A DNA stretch of 64,000 bases from Brevibacillus centrosporus (GCF_003710815.1 NZ_RHHP01000016.1:62001-126000), one strand, 5' to 3'; counted from the first letter of the stretch, positions 34,621 through 44,140 are shown. Program-made: numbers and translations. The notes: generated from the letters alone by a model not told the origin.

Positions 34621-35701
34621 CTTTTCGTTGAAGATTCATGGCTCCTATCCGATCATCATTGGAGGTATATGAGCAATTTTTACAACTAAACGTGTGTTTC
34701 TTTTTATTCCGATTTGCCCTTTCTGTGTGACCGCACTTCGGACAGCTTTGTGATGTAAATCGCGGATCCACGGTAATTACCTTTGCTCCTTGCAGGAGAG
34801 CCTTATATTCGAGCATTTGTCGTAATTGGTAGAATGCCCATGATACAGATTGATAACGATCTTTGGTTCGAACTCTTTCTGTCGCTTGACGTACACCTGA
34901 CAATTCTTCAATAACAAACAAAGTATTTGCTCCATAACGGGTAACGAGTGCCTTACTGACAGTATGATTTATGTCTGCCATCCAACGGGTTTCTCGTTGC
35001 CCTATAGCCTGTAAACGTCTGCGAGCCGATGAAGTTTGTCTTTGTTGAAGTTGTTTACGAAGGTGTTTGTAATGTGCACGTTTATCCTTGATGGGTCTGC
35101 CTTTAAAAAACAAAGATTTTCCTTTCGAATCATAGGACACCGCTACAAAGTTAATTCCCATGTCGACCCCAACAATTTGATTGATCTTCTTTTCCGAAAC
35201 TAACTCGACTATCTTAGTCATGGGAATATGTAAAAAGAATTTTCCATACTTCATTACTAATTTCGCTGTGCCGAATAACCATTCACCTTCAAAATATCGT
35301 TCCAACCCTTTGGTTTCAAATGGTACTTTTATTCTCCCTTGAAGTGTATTGATGGAAAAGTGATCCTTGGTTAACGAGTAATCGCGATTCCATACTAGAT
35401 CATACACTGGCTTCTTAAATTGCACATTTGTCCAGTTACTACCAATTGATAGAAGGGATTTATAGCAAGAAATGACCGTTTTTATTACCGATTGCGCCAT
35501 TTGCGAACGTAAGGCATAATCACGTCTCAATATTTCATAGGTCAACTTGTGTAGCTTTAGTTGGGCAAGGTCTTTCGTTTGATACACAAGTTCAGATACA
35601 AAATTGCATCCCTTTTGATAAGCGCGAACGGTATCACACAACAAAGATTGTTGCTCAATAGTTGGTTTAATTTTGAATTTTGCAGTTATCGTTATTTCCA
35701 T
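34583..35701 (-). CDS. tnpB: TnpB, IS200/IS605-family RNA-guided nuclease
   Basis: 372 residues from ATG 35701 (AAAGGTGG eight bases upstream). RuvC-like catalytic residues: D180 (GVDMGINFVAV), E near 266 (LFVIEELSG), and D near 350 (SNDDRIGAMN). The zinc finger CPKCG...CKNC (320-343) sits inside the RuvC domain as usual. The N-terminal region (AKFKIKPTIEQQ, VWNRDYSL) is the recognition lobe. All catalytic residues are intact and length is near the family norm. No tnpA (Y1 transposase) is nearby, so it is a solitary tnpB that would depend on a transposase in trans. It is inserted between tagA and fabZ. Confidence 0.9.
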   Translation of the reverse strand: MEITITAKFKIKPTIEQQSLLCDTVRAYQKGCNFVSELVYQTKDLAQLKLHKLTYEILRRDYALRSQMAQSVIKTVISCYKSLLSIGSNWTNVQFKKPVYDLVWNRDYSLTKDHFSINTLQGRIKVPFETKGLERYFEGEWLFGTAKLVMKYGKFFLHIPMTKIVELVSEKKINQIVGVDMGINFVAVSYDSKGKSLFFKGRPIKDKRAHYKHLRKQLQQRQTSSARRRLQAIGQRETRWMADINHTVSKALVTRYGANTLFVIEELSGVRQATERVRTKDRYQSVSWAFYQLRQMLEYKALLQGAKVITVDPRFTSQSCPKCGHTERANRNKKKHTFSCKNCSYTSNDDRIGAMNLQRKGIEYIVEATVQA

Positions 35702-35860
35702 GTCCATCACCACCTTTCACTAAGAAGATTATAGCGTATTTATTAGTGAAATTTTATAAATATAATTGGAAAGAAGCTAAAAAAGGCTTCGGACAGATAA
35801 ACGGATTATTCCCGTTCACATCCAAAGCTCGTTTCACCTAGCCACAATAGTTCTCCATCT

Positions 35861-36319
35861 TCATGAATGTGCCCCTGCTCCTGCAGTCAGTGCGAACATC
35901 AGTCCACCCTCAGCTACTACCTTGCCATTTACCAATGCTTTCCCGTATCCTTTTCCTACCGTACCGCGTACTCGGGTCAACTCAACCTCCAGCGTTAGCG
36001 TATCACCGGGCTTTACTTGGTCCTTGAAGCGGAACTCATCGATCCCAGCGAACAGTCCGATTTTTCCTTGATGTTCCTCTACGCTCAGCATAGCTACTGC
36101 GCCGACTTGGGCCAAAGCTTCCACAATTAGGACGCCAGGCATGACGGGATACCCAGGAAAGTGACCTTGAAAAAACGGCTCGTTGATCGTTACATTTTTC
36201 ACACCGATTGCTTTTTTGCCTTGCTCCAGCTCTACGATCTTGTCCACCAGCAAAAACGGATACCGATGAGGAATGATTTGCTGAATCTGTACAATATCTA
36301 GAGGCGCTTTGATTTCCAT
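35861..36319 (-). CDS. fabZ: 3-hydroxyacyl-ACP dehydratase FabZ
   Basis: 152 residues from ATG 36319 (GGAG nine bases before). Hot-dog fold dehydratase of type II fatty acid synthesis. The motif [14 protein letters not shown] contains the catalytic His, and [20 protein letters not shown] contains the catalytic Glu. The tail ends LTAGAGAHS. In Bacillus too, fabZ (ywpB) lies near flhO-flhP-mbl. The upstream neighbour on the same strand is pgsA, separated by a terminator-like hairpin. Confidence 0.93.
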   Translation of the reverse strand: MEIKAPLDIVQIQQIIPHRYPFLLVDKIVELEQGKKAIGVKNVTINEPFFQGHFPGYPVMPGVLIVEALAQVGAVAMLSVEEHQGKIGLFAGIDEFRFKDQVKPGDTLTLEVELTRVRGTVGKGYGKALVNGKVVAEGGLMFALTAGAGAHS

Positions 36320-36437
36320 ATTACACCGCTCCATTTCCATTCTTAACTAGACTTGTCCATGCATGAAGACCCGTCTGCGAAGTGAGACTATAAACAACAC
36401 CCAACTCCGTTCAAGCGGGGCAGGGGTTAAGATAAAG

Positions 36438-36464
36438 GAGCGCTTCCCAAAGCGGGAAGTGCTC
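36438..36464. terminator. Hairpin between pgsA and fabZ
   Basis: GAGCGCTTCCC/GGGAAGTGCTC with a 5-base loop. TTTTT follows on the plus strand and CTTTATCTT on the minus strand. Confidence 0.65.
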
Positions 36465-36477
36465 TTTTTCCCCATCA

Positions 36478-36993
36478 TTACGACCGGTTCAACAAACGAA
36501 ACTTTCCCAGATAGATCGCGCTGGTGATAAACGAAAACGCAATGACTGACCAGAGAATGGCTTCGCTGTATTCATAACGAAACATCACCAAAGGGAATAC
36601 TAGGTAAAATAATACCGTGGTCAGCTTGCCATATGTATTGGCTGGTACCGTCTTTTTGCCCCGCAGGTGATACACGGCTCCTGTTACGATCATCGCGATG
36701 TCCCGCGCAAAGAAAAACAAGGCGGCCCACAGACTGATGCGCTCGGTCAAAAACAGCGATGCAATCACTGCCATCATCATTAATTTATCCGCAAGAGGAT
36801 CCATCATGATCCCGAACGTGGTCACCAGCTTATGCTTCCTCGCAATGTACCCATCCAAAATGTCTGTTAACCCCGCCAAAATCAGGATACCCAAAGCAAT
36901 CTCTACATGATACGGTGCTTCGGAAAAAAAGACGTACAGGTACAAGGGGATGAGAACAATGCGAAAGACCGTAAGCAAATTAGGAAGATTCAC
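36478..36993 (-). CDS. pgsA: CDP-diacylglycerol-glycerol-3-phosphate 3-phosphatidyltransferase family (PgsA-like)
   Basis: 171 residues, four to five membrane helices. The CDP-alcohol phosphotransferase signature is complete: DILDGYIARKHKLVTTFGIM MDPLADK, i.e. D-x2-DG-x2-AR-x8-G-x3-D-x3-D. The N-terminal MNLPNLLTVFRIVLIP is usual for PgsA. It makes phosphatidylglycerophosphate for anionic phospholipids. Since a chromosome can hold a second copy near recA, this one may be a paralogue. Confidence 0.85.
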   Translation of the reverse strand: MNLPNLLTVFRIVLIPLYLYVFFSEAPYHVEIALGILILAGLTDILDGYIARKHKLVTTFGIMMDPLADKLMMMAVIASLFLTERISLWAALFFFARDIAMIVTGAVYHLRGKKTVPANTYGKLTTVLFYLVFPLVMFRYEYSEAILWSVIAFSFITSAIYLGKFRLLNRS

Positions 36994-37088
36994 GGATATC
37001 CCTCCGTAGTCAGATCGTCACTTCCTTTTTCAACCACTCGATCTATTATACTCTGTGGACAATCGCCCCAACAAGTCCCCGCAAAAAA

Positions 37089-37121
37089 CGCGTGCCCAAA
37101 CCATTCGGTTCAGCCACGCGC
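37089..37121 (-). terminator. Terminator of the mbl/flh/epuA cluster
   Basis: Stem GCGCGTGG.../...CACGCGT with internal GAACC/GGTTT pairing, followed by TTTTTTG on the minus strand. Confidence 0.7.
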
Positions 37122-37139
37122 TCTTCTATGACACGTTCA

Positions 37140-37388
37140 TTACGTACCGGCAAACAGCAAGTCCCACATATGCTTGTATGTACCGAGATCAAACACTTCA
37201 GAAGCTGGCTCGTGCCCTACGACGCCGTAGCCGATCATCAAACCGACGATCAGTGAGAGGAACAGCAGCAGCGGAACCATCACGATCTTGATCAGGACGA
37301 TGGGCCAGTTCTTGCCTCTTCGTACGCGTTCTTTGGTCTTGATCTCCTGGGCTTCACGCGGGAATGGTTGTCCCTTTCCTCGATCCAT
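37140..37388 (-). CDS. EpuA/YwzB-like small membrane protein (annotated as RNA polymerase beta-associated)
   Basis: 82 residues from ATG 37388 (GGGAG seven bases before). The N-terminal 40 residues are basic and hydrophilic (TKERVRRGKNWP). One membrane helix follows (IVLIKIVMVPLLLFLSLIVGLMIGYGVVG) with the GxxxGYGxxG pattern of the EpuA family, often named 'DNA-directed RNA polymerase subunit beta' in databases, a misleading name. It lies directly after flhP. Function unknown. Confidence 0.75.
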   Translation of the reverse strand: MDRGKGQPFPREAQEIKTKERVRRGKNWPIVLIKIVMVPLLLFLSLIVGLMIGYGVVGHEPASEVFDLGTYKHMWDLLFAGT

Positions 37389-37419
37389 GCTCCTCTCTCC
37401 CGTCATCATCAGTAAGTTA

Positions 37420-38253
37420 TTATCTGCTTCGAATGGAGTTGGCAATTCCCATCATCTGATCGCTAATGCCAATCGCGCGAGAATTCAGCTGATACGCACG
37501 CTGAATGTTCACCAGCTGAGACATTTCTTCCACCATATTTACATTGGATGTCTCCAAAGCACCTTGGCGAAGAGTCGCGATCCCTTCATCGATGGCATTC
37601 ACATATTTGCTGTCAGGCGCAGCCCCAGACGCCAGTTCTGCGTCATACAAATTTCCGCCTAATGCCTGCAGTTGATCAGGGTTGTCCACTTTCCACAGAC
37701 CGATCGGCGCATACTCGGTACCATCCGCAGTCAGCATCCCATCCTTGGAGATCTGAATATCGCGTACCGGCTCCGGCAAAACAATCGGAATGCCGCTATT
37801 GTCCGTCAACGTATATCCAGAGGCTGTGTGAAGGACATAGCCTCCCTCATCGTCATTGTATTGAATTTTAAAGGAGCCGTCACGTGTAAAACGATTTTGT
37901 TCCTCAATGATTGCTCCCGTAGCATCCTTGATCTTTTTCGTAACGAGGAAATATCCGTCGCCCTCAATCATCAAGTCTGTCGGCACATCGGTCTGTTTCA
38001 TGTTTCCTTGACCCATGTCCAGCTTGATCATTCCCAGGCGTGCCCCGCTGCCTACGCGCAAGCCAGGCGGCGAATTGCGGTTTTCTTCATCGACTTTGGG
38101 CTGCTCGTTCATCGAGTCGGAGAGCAGCTCAGAAAAGGAAGCCACCCGACGCTTGTACCCAACCGTATCGAGATTCGACAGGTTGTTCGACGTATTGTCC
38201 AGTGCTTGCTGGATCCCGCGCATAGCGGCAGTAGAAATGTTAAGCGACTGCAT
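37420..38253 (-). CDS. flhP: Flagellar hook-basal body protein FlhP
   Basis: 277 residues. The N-terminal flagellar rod/hook motif is present (AAMRGIQQALDNTSNNLSNLDTVGYKRR), then the FlgE/F/G central domain (GDGYFLVTKK, FTRDGSFK), and the C-terminal motif (ASGAAPDSK... GALETSNVNMVEEMSQLVNI QRAYQLNSRAI). It forms part of the rod. The partner flhO is 15 bases upstream, so they are co-transcribed, as in B. subtilis. Confidence 0.9.
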   Translation of the reverse strand: MQSLNISTAAMRGIQQALDNTSNNLSNLDTVGYKRRVASFSELLSDSMNEQPKVDEENRNSPPGLRVGSGARLGMIKLDMGQGNMKQTDVPTDLMIEGDGYFLVTKKIKDATGAIIEEQNRFTRDGSFKIQYNDDEGGYVLHTASGYTLTDNSGIPIVLPEPVRDIQISKDGMLTADGTEYAPIGLWKVDNPDQLQALGGNLYDAELASGAAPDSKYVNAIDEGIATLRQGALETSNVNMVEEMSQLVNIQRAYQLNSRAIGISDQMMGIANSIRSR

Positions 38254-38268
38254 CTGTGCTTCCTCCTA

Positions 38269-39237
38269 TTACCCGTTTACCCGGCCGATTTCGTTCGCCG
38301 CTTTTTCCATGGTGCCGTCAATGGTCGTGATGACACGCTGGTTTGCTTCGTAGGCGCGCAATGCGCTCATCATGCTTGTAACCGTCTGCATCGGATCGAC
38401 GTTTGCCCGTTCAATCCAGCCTTGCTGTGTTCCGTATCGTCCAGCAACAGTAGGAACGGTATATTGCCCTGCCGCAATCGCAGCCTGATCGTTCGCTTCC
38501 GCCTCATCCAGCGCTTCGATTTGTCCTTCGCCTTCGTAGCGGAAAATGTTTGTGCCTTCCCGAACGAGCTTCAACGGATCCGTTACCACGCTCAGTCCCA
38601 GTCTCAGGTTGTTCGGCATCGTTACCAGGTCTTTGGTGACTGGGTCTTCGTATTGCAGCTCGCCCAAACGGCTAATCTTCAGTCCTTGTCCAACATTCAG
38701 ACCAGTCACAGGGTCGTTCACCCGAATGGCCTGACGATCGTTATCCAATACATAGTAGCCATCTGCCGTGACGAGATACCCATCCGAGTTCACATTCCAG
38801 TTACCGTTTCGCGTATAGCGCACATCCTCTGGCTGTGCAGGCTGTGCCGCATCCTCCAGCTTCGCTACGCTGTAAAACAGTCTCCGCTCGTTTCCGTCCT
38901 GATCTGGCTGGAGGTTGTCCAGCAATGCTACGTCAAAAGGATTCCGCGTCTCAGTGATATCCCCCTGCTTGAACAGAGGAAGAGCCTCCGACATGTAAAC
39001 ACCGGAGTTTAGACGTCCGATAACGGCAGCCTGTCCATCCAAATTGGGATAGCCGGCAATATCAGGACCTTCCTGGTCGCGAATACGGGAAATCAATTGT
39101 TCTGGAAAAGCACGCATCACACCCATGTCCTGTTTGAACCCTGGAGTGTTGACGTTAGCCAGATTGTTCGCCAGCGATTCCTGCCTGTTCTGCAAGGCCA
39201 ACATGCCTGATGCAGACGTATACAAGCCTCTGATCAC
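38269..39237 (-). CDS. flhO: Flagellar hook-basal body protein FlhO
   Basis: 322 residues. Starts MIRGLYTSASGMLALQNRQE and SLANNLANVNTPGFKQDMGV, the standard rod-protein head. The central FlgG-like domain follows (VRYTRNGNWNVNSDGYLVTADGYYVLDN) and then the terminal coiled segment (ANVDPMQTVTSMMSALRAYEANQRVITTID). It is longer than flhP by an inserted central section. Located seven bases after mbl. Confidence 0.9.
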   Translation of the reverse strand: MIRGLYTSASGMLALQNRQESLANNLANVNTPGFKQDMGVMRAFPEQLISRIRDQEGPDIAGYPNLDGQAAVIGRLNSGVYMSEALPLFKQGDITETRNPFDVALLDNLQPDQDGNERRLFYSVAKLEDAAQPAQPEDVRYTRNGNWNVNSDGYLVTADGYYVLDNDRQAIRVNDPVTGLNVGQGLKISRLGELQYEDPVTKDLVTMPNNLRLGLSVVTDPLKLVREGTNIFRYEGEGQIEALDEAEANDQAAIAAGQYTVPTVAGRYGTQQGWIERANVDPMQTVTSMMSALRAYEANQRVITTIDGTMEKAANEIGRVNG

Positions 39238-39243
39238 GTAATC

Positions 39244-40260
39244 TTACCCCCTGAATAATTTCTTATTCCGGTGCGCTGGTACTTTGTCCAGGTAGTCCAG
39301 CATCATTCCTGTTCCTTTGGCTACACACATCATCGGCTCGTCCGCAACCAGTACAGGGACCTTCAATTCGTCCGCCAGAATCTGGTCGATACCGTGCAAT
39401 AATGCGCCGCCACCGGTCAAGAAAACACCCTTATCAATTATATCGGCAGAAAGTTCCGGAGGTGTTCGTTCTAAAACAGATTTTGAGGCTTGTACAATCG
39501 CACTAACCGACTCGGCCAGGGCTTCTTGGACTTCGTTCGAGCGAATCGTAATCGTCTGTGGCAGCCCGCTCACCATATCTCTCCCTCGAATGTCCATTTC
39601 GTCCTGGCGCGTATCGGAAACGGTCCCAATCTGAACTTTGATGTCTTCAGCCGTGCGTTCTCCAATCAGCAACTTATATTTATTTTTTATGTACCGCATA
39701 ATAGCCACATCAAATGTATCGCCTGCTATTTTGATGGAGGATGAAGTGACAATGTCGCCCATCGACAGGACAGCGACATCGGTAGTACCTCCACCGATAT
39801 CCACTACCATATTGCCCGACGGCTGAAAAATGTCCATACCTGCCCCTACTGCAGCCACTTTCGGTTCTTCCTCGATGTATACTTCTCTGGCGCCGCCGCT
39901 GCGTTCAGCCGCTTCTCGAATCGCCTTTTGCTCAACCGAAGTAATATTCGTCGGGCAGCAAATCAAGATTCGCGGGCGAGCAAACATGCTTTTTCCGCCA
40001 ATCTTGGTCAAGAAGTGTTTCAGCATGGCTTCTGTAATTTCAAAATCCGCAATGACTCCTTCTCGCAAAGGTCGGATCGCTACTATGTTCCCTGGGGTAC
40101 GGCCCACCATTCGGTGCGCTTCGTTGCCCACAGCCAATACTTTTCTGGTTTTGCTGTCAATTGCTACGACAGATGGTTCATCCAGGACAATCCCCTTGCC
40201 TTTTACAAAAACCAAGACATTGGCTGTCCCCAAGTCGATCCCGATATCTTTGCCAAACAT
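39244..40260 (-). CDS. mbl: MreB-like actin homologue Mbl
   Basis: 338 residues. It has the actin-like ATPase motifs of MreB: GIDLGTANVLVF (phosphate 1), VVDIGGGTTDVAVLS (phosphate 2), and FLTGGGALLHGIDQIL (adenosine). It lacks a signal and has a conserved N-terminal amphipathic stretch (MFGKDIG). The position next to spoIIID and flhO/flhP shows it is mbl, not mreB or mreBH. It forms membrane-attached filaments that guide sidewall peptidoglycan synthesis. Confidence 0.93.
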   Translation of the reverse strand: MFGKDIGIDLGTANVLVFVKGKGIVLDEPSVVAIDSKTRKVLAVGNEAHRMVGRTPGNIVAIRPLREGVIADFEITEAMLKHFLTKIGGKSMFARPRILICCPTNITSVEQKAIREAAERSGGAREVYIEEEPKVAAVGAGMDIFQPSGNMVVDIGGGTTDVAVLSMGDIVTSSSIKIAGDTFDVAIMRYIKNKYKLLIGERTAEDIKVQIGTVSDTRQDEMDIRGRDMVSGLPQTITIRSNEVQEALAESVSAIVQASKSVLERTPPELSADIIDKGVFLTGGGALLHGIDQILADELKVPVLVADEPMMCVAKGTGMMLDYLDKVPAHRNKKLFRG

Positions 40261-40340
40261 GAAAGGTCCTCCCTGTTACCAGTTACATTTCTACCTAATA
40301 TCATAGGCTCTTCTACGTAAGAGGACAAGGAAATTCTTTC

Positions 40341-40625
40341 TTACACACTCTCCTCCTGTTCTATTCGAACCTTTTTACTGCGACGTTTGTACTTGATTTT
40401 CGTGGCTTCTCCACCCCGCAAATGTCTGATGGCTTTGTGATATTCCAAAATTTCCTTTACCTGGTTTGCCAACTCTGGATTTATCTCAGGCAGCCGCTCA
40501 GTCAAGTCCTTGTGCACTGTACTTTTCGAAACACCGAACTCTTTGGCGATCATCCGGACCGTATTTCGCGTCTCCACAATATATCGTCCGATTTTGATGG
40601 TTCGCTCTTTGATGTAGTCGTGCAC
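40341..40625 (-). CDS. spoIIID: Sporulation transcription factor SpoIIID
   Basis: 94 residues from GTG 40625 (GGAGGCG upstream). Starts MHDYIKERTIKIGRYIVETR and contains the HTH TVRMIAKEFGVSKSTVHKDLTERLPEINPELA, then EYHKAIRHLRGGEATKIKYK with basic C-terminus. This is almost the Bacillus SpoIIID sequence. It controls SigE-dependent genes in the mother cell. It lies 80 bases before mbl. Confidence 0.95.
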   Translation of the reverse strand: MHDYIKERTIKIGRYIVETRNTVRMIAKEFGVSKSTVHKDLTERLPEINPELANQVKEILEYHKAIRHLRGGEATKIKYKRRSKKVRIEQEESV

Positions 40626-40779
40626 GTCACTCGCCTCCTTGTATCTACATTGTCTGATACAATATATGGGTGCGTAGGGACACATATTCTACGTTTCCAA
40701 GCCTGACAAGCCAGCACGGCCCCATCTTTTTTCAACAGTTTGTACACATTGGGCAAAATTGTCCTTTTTCATGCAAAAA

Positions 40780-40813
40780 AACACCCGTGAAAGGAGAGCC
40801 CTTCACAGGTGTT
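40780..40813 (-). terminator. Terminator of spoIIQ
   Basis: AACACCTGTGAAGGG/CCTTTCACGGGTGTT, 15 positions with two mismatches, followed by TTTTTTT on the minus strand. Confidence 0.8.
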
Positions 40814-40828
40814 TGGCAAAATGACCGA

Positions 40829-41560
40829 TTATTGGTTTTTTACTTCCGGTTCACCTTGAATCAAGTATTGCTCCGGATTTACTGCCTTGTTTTCAACGCG
40901 AACTTCAAAGTGAAGGTGAACGCCCGAATCCTTTTCGTATTCGTTGCGTCCAGCAGAACCGATAACTTGGCCTTGGGTCACTTCATCGCCTGGTTTCACG
41001 ACAACGTTTTCCAAGCTTTGATACGCCGTTACCATTTTATCCGCATGTTCCACTTCGATCACTTTTCCGACAAGTGGGTCGTTTTCCACTTTTACGACCT
41101 TCCCTGCCAAAGCAGCTACGACATCAAAGCTTTTGCCATCCGTAGACTTCAGATCAATACCTGTGTGCGGGAAGAAAGAGTTGTTGTACTTGACCAACGC
41201 TTTTTGCTGATCGTCCTTGGAGGCTTGCTCATCATAGAAGCTCATCCCCAATTCGTACTGCACTTGTTTGCCAACGGGCCATACCAACGGTTGCGTTGTA
41301 CCTGCGACAGGTACCGCTTCTTCGCCTTGTGGCTGTTCAGCCGGGGTTTCGGGAGTCGTCACAGCCACGTCTTCCTTAACGTCTGTCAAATTGGAGACGG
41401 TGCTGATGATGCTGCCCTGATACCACATCACAAAAGCGAGAATGATTGCTGCGGTGCCGATGTAGATCGCGGGAAATGCCCATTTCTTACCCAAGACTTT
41501 TTTCCATGCACTTGCCTTCTTGAAAGGAATCGGTTGATTTTGATTTTTTTGATCTTCCAT
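40829..41560 (-). CDS. spoIIQ: SpoIIQ-like M23 (LytM) peptidase-family protein
   Basis: 243 residues from ATG 41560 (GAGGTG nine bases upstream). A basic head is followed by one membrane helix (FPAIYIGTAAIILAFVMWY), a Pro/Glu linker and the LytM domain. The zinc ligands H132 and D136 (FPHTGID) and the H215-x-H217 motif (VHLHFEV) are all present. It is thus a complete M23 site, unlike B. subtilis SpoIIQ, which is known to lack a ligand. The gene order spoIID-spoIIQ agrees. In the forespore membrane it pairs with SpoIIIAH across the intermembrane space. Confidence 0.88.
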   Translation of the reverse strand: MEDQKNQNQPIPFKKASAWKKVLGKKWAFPAIYIGTAAIILAFVMWYQGSIISTVSNLTDVKEDVAVTTPETPAEQPQGEEAVPVAGTTQPLVWPVGKQVQYELGMSFYDEQASKDDQQKALVKYNNSFFPHTGIDLKSTDGKSFDVVAALAGKVVKVENDPLVGKVIEVEHADKMVTAYQSLENVVVKPGDEVTQGQVIGSAGRNEYEKDSGVHLHFEVRVENKAVNPEQYLIQGEPEVKNQ

Positions 41561-41650
41561 TATTTTCATCACCTCATCCCTCAGTATCGCCAGAATTTTG
41601 GCGTATAAACCTGAGAGAGAAGGGAAAAGTAAAAATTTGCAGAGACGTAA

Positions 41651-42661
41651 CTAAACAGCCACGAATTTCGTAAAGTTTTGCAGGGAGATTCCTTGATAAA
41701 AGTACTTTACGATCTCTTCGGCGTTCTTTCCGCTTTTCGCCATGCCGTTCGCTCCCCATTGACTCATGCCGACGCCGTGACCGTATCCTTTGGTCGTAAT
41801 GTACACCTGGCCGCCACGCAGCTCCAAGGTAAAGGAAGAAGAATTCAAATTGAGCTTCTCCCGAAATTCCCGTCCAGAAAACTCTTTGCCGCCAATGCTG
41901 ATTTTGCCAACCCGGTTTCCTGTCGTTTTTGCCTCGATCTGATACCAGGCTCCGTTGGTGGATGCCTCCTGTGTCAACTTGACACCCAGACTCTTTTCCA
42001 GCTGAGCGGTAGACATCGTTACTGTCTCTTCATATCGCGGCGATTGAATGTCCCAGGGACTCGGTACGCTTTTCAAGTACGGAATCGATTGTTCCCAGTA
42101 CTCCCCCGAGTTTTCCGTAAAGCCGTTGCTGGTAGAGAAAAAGGTCGCGTCGATCGGCTTTCCATCGTAAGTCAATACGACACCTGCTGTTTCCCGGACG
42201 GCTTGCAAAATTCGTTGATTTTTCCATTCGTACTGGTCACCCCACCGCTCACGCCGCTGTGCATCATCCATATACACCTGATGCTGTACGGTATCCAGTA
42301 CCTGGGCTCCCTTTGGCACATCGTCCAGCTTGCCTTCGTTCAACCTGCGAACGATATAAGTCCTGGCTGCCATCGCTTGCGCCTTTAAGGCTTCCAGTTC
42401 AAATTCGGCAGGCATCTCCGCTGCTACCACACCGGCGATGTACGTTTCCAGAGGCATCGTTTCCACCACCTTTTTCTCGGTGCGGTAAACTTTCACCGGT
42501 AGAGAAGGCCCTGTGCTGGCAGGTTTGTCCGGAACAGACACGGCCACATCCGCAGTCCCTCCCGTCGAGGCCGTTGGCGAAAAGAAGTAGACCAGGGAAG
42601 CCGGAATCGCGACGAGCAAGATCGGCAATACGATGAACCACAGGAGTAGGTAACGTTTCAT
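41651..42661 (-). CDS. spoIID: Stage II sporulation protein D
   Basis: 336 residues. An N-terminal membrane helix (LLLWFIVLPILLVAIPASLVY) is followed by the SpoIID/LytB domain: VVETMPLETYIAGVVAAEMP, LEALKAQAMAARTYIVRRL, the catalytic-loop region TFFSTSNGFTENSGEYW and the final GYGHGVGMSQWGANGMAKSGKN. It degrades peptidoglycan (lytic transglycosylase) during engulfment, together with SpoIIM and SpoIIP. It follows murA with its terminator, as in B. subtilis. Confidence 0.95.
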   Translation of the reverse strand: MKRYLLLWFIVLPILLVAIPASLVYFFSPTASTGGTADVAVSVPDKPASTGPSLPVKVYRTEKKVVETMPLETYIAGVVAAEMPAEFELEALKAQAMAARTYIVRRLNEGKLDDVPKGAQVLDTVQHQVYMDDAQRRERWGDQYEWKNQRILQAVRETAGVVLTYDGKPIDATFFSTSNGFTENSGEYWEQSIPYLKSVPSPWDIQSPRYEETVTMSTAQLEKSLGVKLTQEASTNGAWYQIEAKTTGNRVGKISIGGKEFSGREFREKLNLNSSSFTLELRGGQVYITTKGYGHGVGMSQWGANGMAKSGKNAEEIVKYFYQGISLQNFTKFVAV

Positions 42662-42760
42662 GCGTCAGATCCTCCTCGCTTTGTAGCTAGACACTGTAAT
42701 ATCTATGTCTTTTGCGCAGGCGGTAGAACGCGAGAATGAGAGAGAAGCGAGAAAGAAAAA

Positions 42761-42786
42761 AGACCCTCTGCTTTCACAGAGAGTCT
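42761..42786 (-). terminator. Terminator of murA
   Basis: AGACTCTCTG/CAGAGGGTCT with one wobble, six-base loop, followed by TTTTTTC on the minus strand. Confidence 0.85.
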
Positions 42787-42796
42787 CGCTTTTTGT

Positions 42797-44122
42797 CTAT
42801 GCAAAATTAGGAGAGAAGCTTACCTTCATGGATTCAGATACGCTCACTTCACGAGTCTTGCTTTCCGGAGTGACGCGTTCGACATCAGCGCCCAATGCCA
42901 GCAGCTTTTCCGTAAAGTTCACATAGCCGCGGTCGATGTGGTGAAGGGCCGAAACCTCTGTCTCCCCATCAGACACCAGTCCTGCAAGCACGAGTGCTGC
43001 ACCTGCACGCAGATCCGTTGCAGCGACTTTGCTGCCAGTCAGCTTGGAGCCACCTTCGACGATTGCACTACGGCCTTCGATTTTGATATTGGCATTCATA
43101 CGGCGAAATTCTTCCACATGCATGAAGCGATTCTCAAAAACAGTTTCCGTCACAATGCTAGTACCCTCGGATACGAGCAAGAGCGCCATCATTTGTGATT
43201 GCATATCTGTCGGGAAGCCCGGATACGGCAAGGTTTTCAGGTCGACAGCTTTCAGCGCGCCTGTGCGGCGAACGCGAATTCCGTTTTCCTGCTCATCCAC
43301 CTCGACACCCATCTCGCGCAGCTTCGCCGTTACGGATTTGAGGTGATCGCAAATCGCCCCTTCTACAAACACGTCTCCGCCGGTAATCGCTGCCGCTACC
43401 ATAAATGTCCCCGCTTCAATGCGGTCCGGGATCACGCAATGAGTGCACCCCGTCATTTTGTCCACGCCTTCAATACGAATCGATCCAGTACCGGCACCGC
43501 GGATTTTTGCACCCATCCGATTCAGGAAGTTTGCCAAATCTACGATCTCCGGTTCCTCTGCTGCATTTTCAATCACGGTGGTTCCCTCTGCCAAAGCGGC
43601 TGCCATCATGATATTTTCCGTGGCACCTACACTCGCGATGTCCAGGTAGATTTTCGCACCTTTCAATCGTCCCTCTACACTTGCCTCAATGTACCCTTGT
43701 CCGATTTCGATTTTGGCTCCCATAGCCTCAAACCCTTTCAGGTGTTGATCGATCGGGCGGGTACCAATAGCACAACCACCTGGAAGAGCGACTCTAGCTC
43801 GTCCTTGTCTTGCCAAAAGCGGCCCCATTACCAGGAAGGATGCACGCATTTTGCGAACGAGTTCATAGGATGCTTCCACGCTAGTCAGCTTGGCAGCATT
43901 TACCGTCAGCACTTCATGATCATATGTAAGGGAGATTCCCATCGATTTCAAGAGGTCGCATATTGTCCTGACATCGTCAAGCGCCGGTACGTCTGAGATG
44001 ACGCAAGTCCCTTCTTCGGCCAGGATAGATGCTGCAATAATAGGGAGCACGGCATTTTTGGCGCCAGAGACTTTCACATTCCCCGACAATGCCTTACCAC
44101 CGCGGACAATAATTTTATCCAA
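42797..44122 (-). CDS. murA: UDP-GlcNAc 1-carboxyvinyltransferase MurA
   Basis: 441 residues in the EPSP-synthase-like double-barrel fold. The active-site cysteine is at 117 in [16 protein letters not shown], and the PEP-binding section has [10 protein letters not shown] and [14 protein letters not shown]. The opening [21 protein letters not shown] is canonical. It catalyses the first committed step of peptidoglycan synthesis. With Cys117 present, normal fosfomycin sensitivity of the enzyme is expected. It is 18 bases downstream of ywmB, likely one transcript. Confidence 0.95.
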   Translation of the reverse strand: MDKIIVRGGKALSGNVKVSGAKNAVLPIIAASILAEEGTCVISDVPALDDVRTICDLLKSMGISLTYDHEVLTVNAAKLTSVEASYELVRKMRASFLVMGPLLARQGRARVALPGGCAIGTRPIDQHLKGFEAMGAKIEIGQGYIEASVEGRLKGAKIYLDIASVGATENIMMAAALAEGTTVIENAAEEPEIVDLANFLNRMGAKIRGAGTGSIRIEGVDKMTGCTHCVIPDRIEAGTFMVAAAITGGDVFVEGAICDHLKSVTAKLREMGVEVDEQENGIRVRRTGALKAVDLKTLPYPGFPTDMQSQMMALLLVSEGTSIVTETVFENRFMHVEEFRRMNANIKIEGRSAIVEGGSKLTGSKVAATDLRAGAALVLAGLVSDGETEVSALHHIDRGYVNFTEKLLALGADVERVTPESKTREVSVSESMKVSFSPNFA

Positions 44123-44140
44123 TGTGTACCCCTCCGCGTG

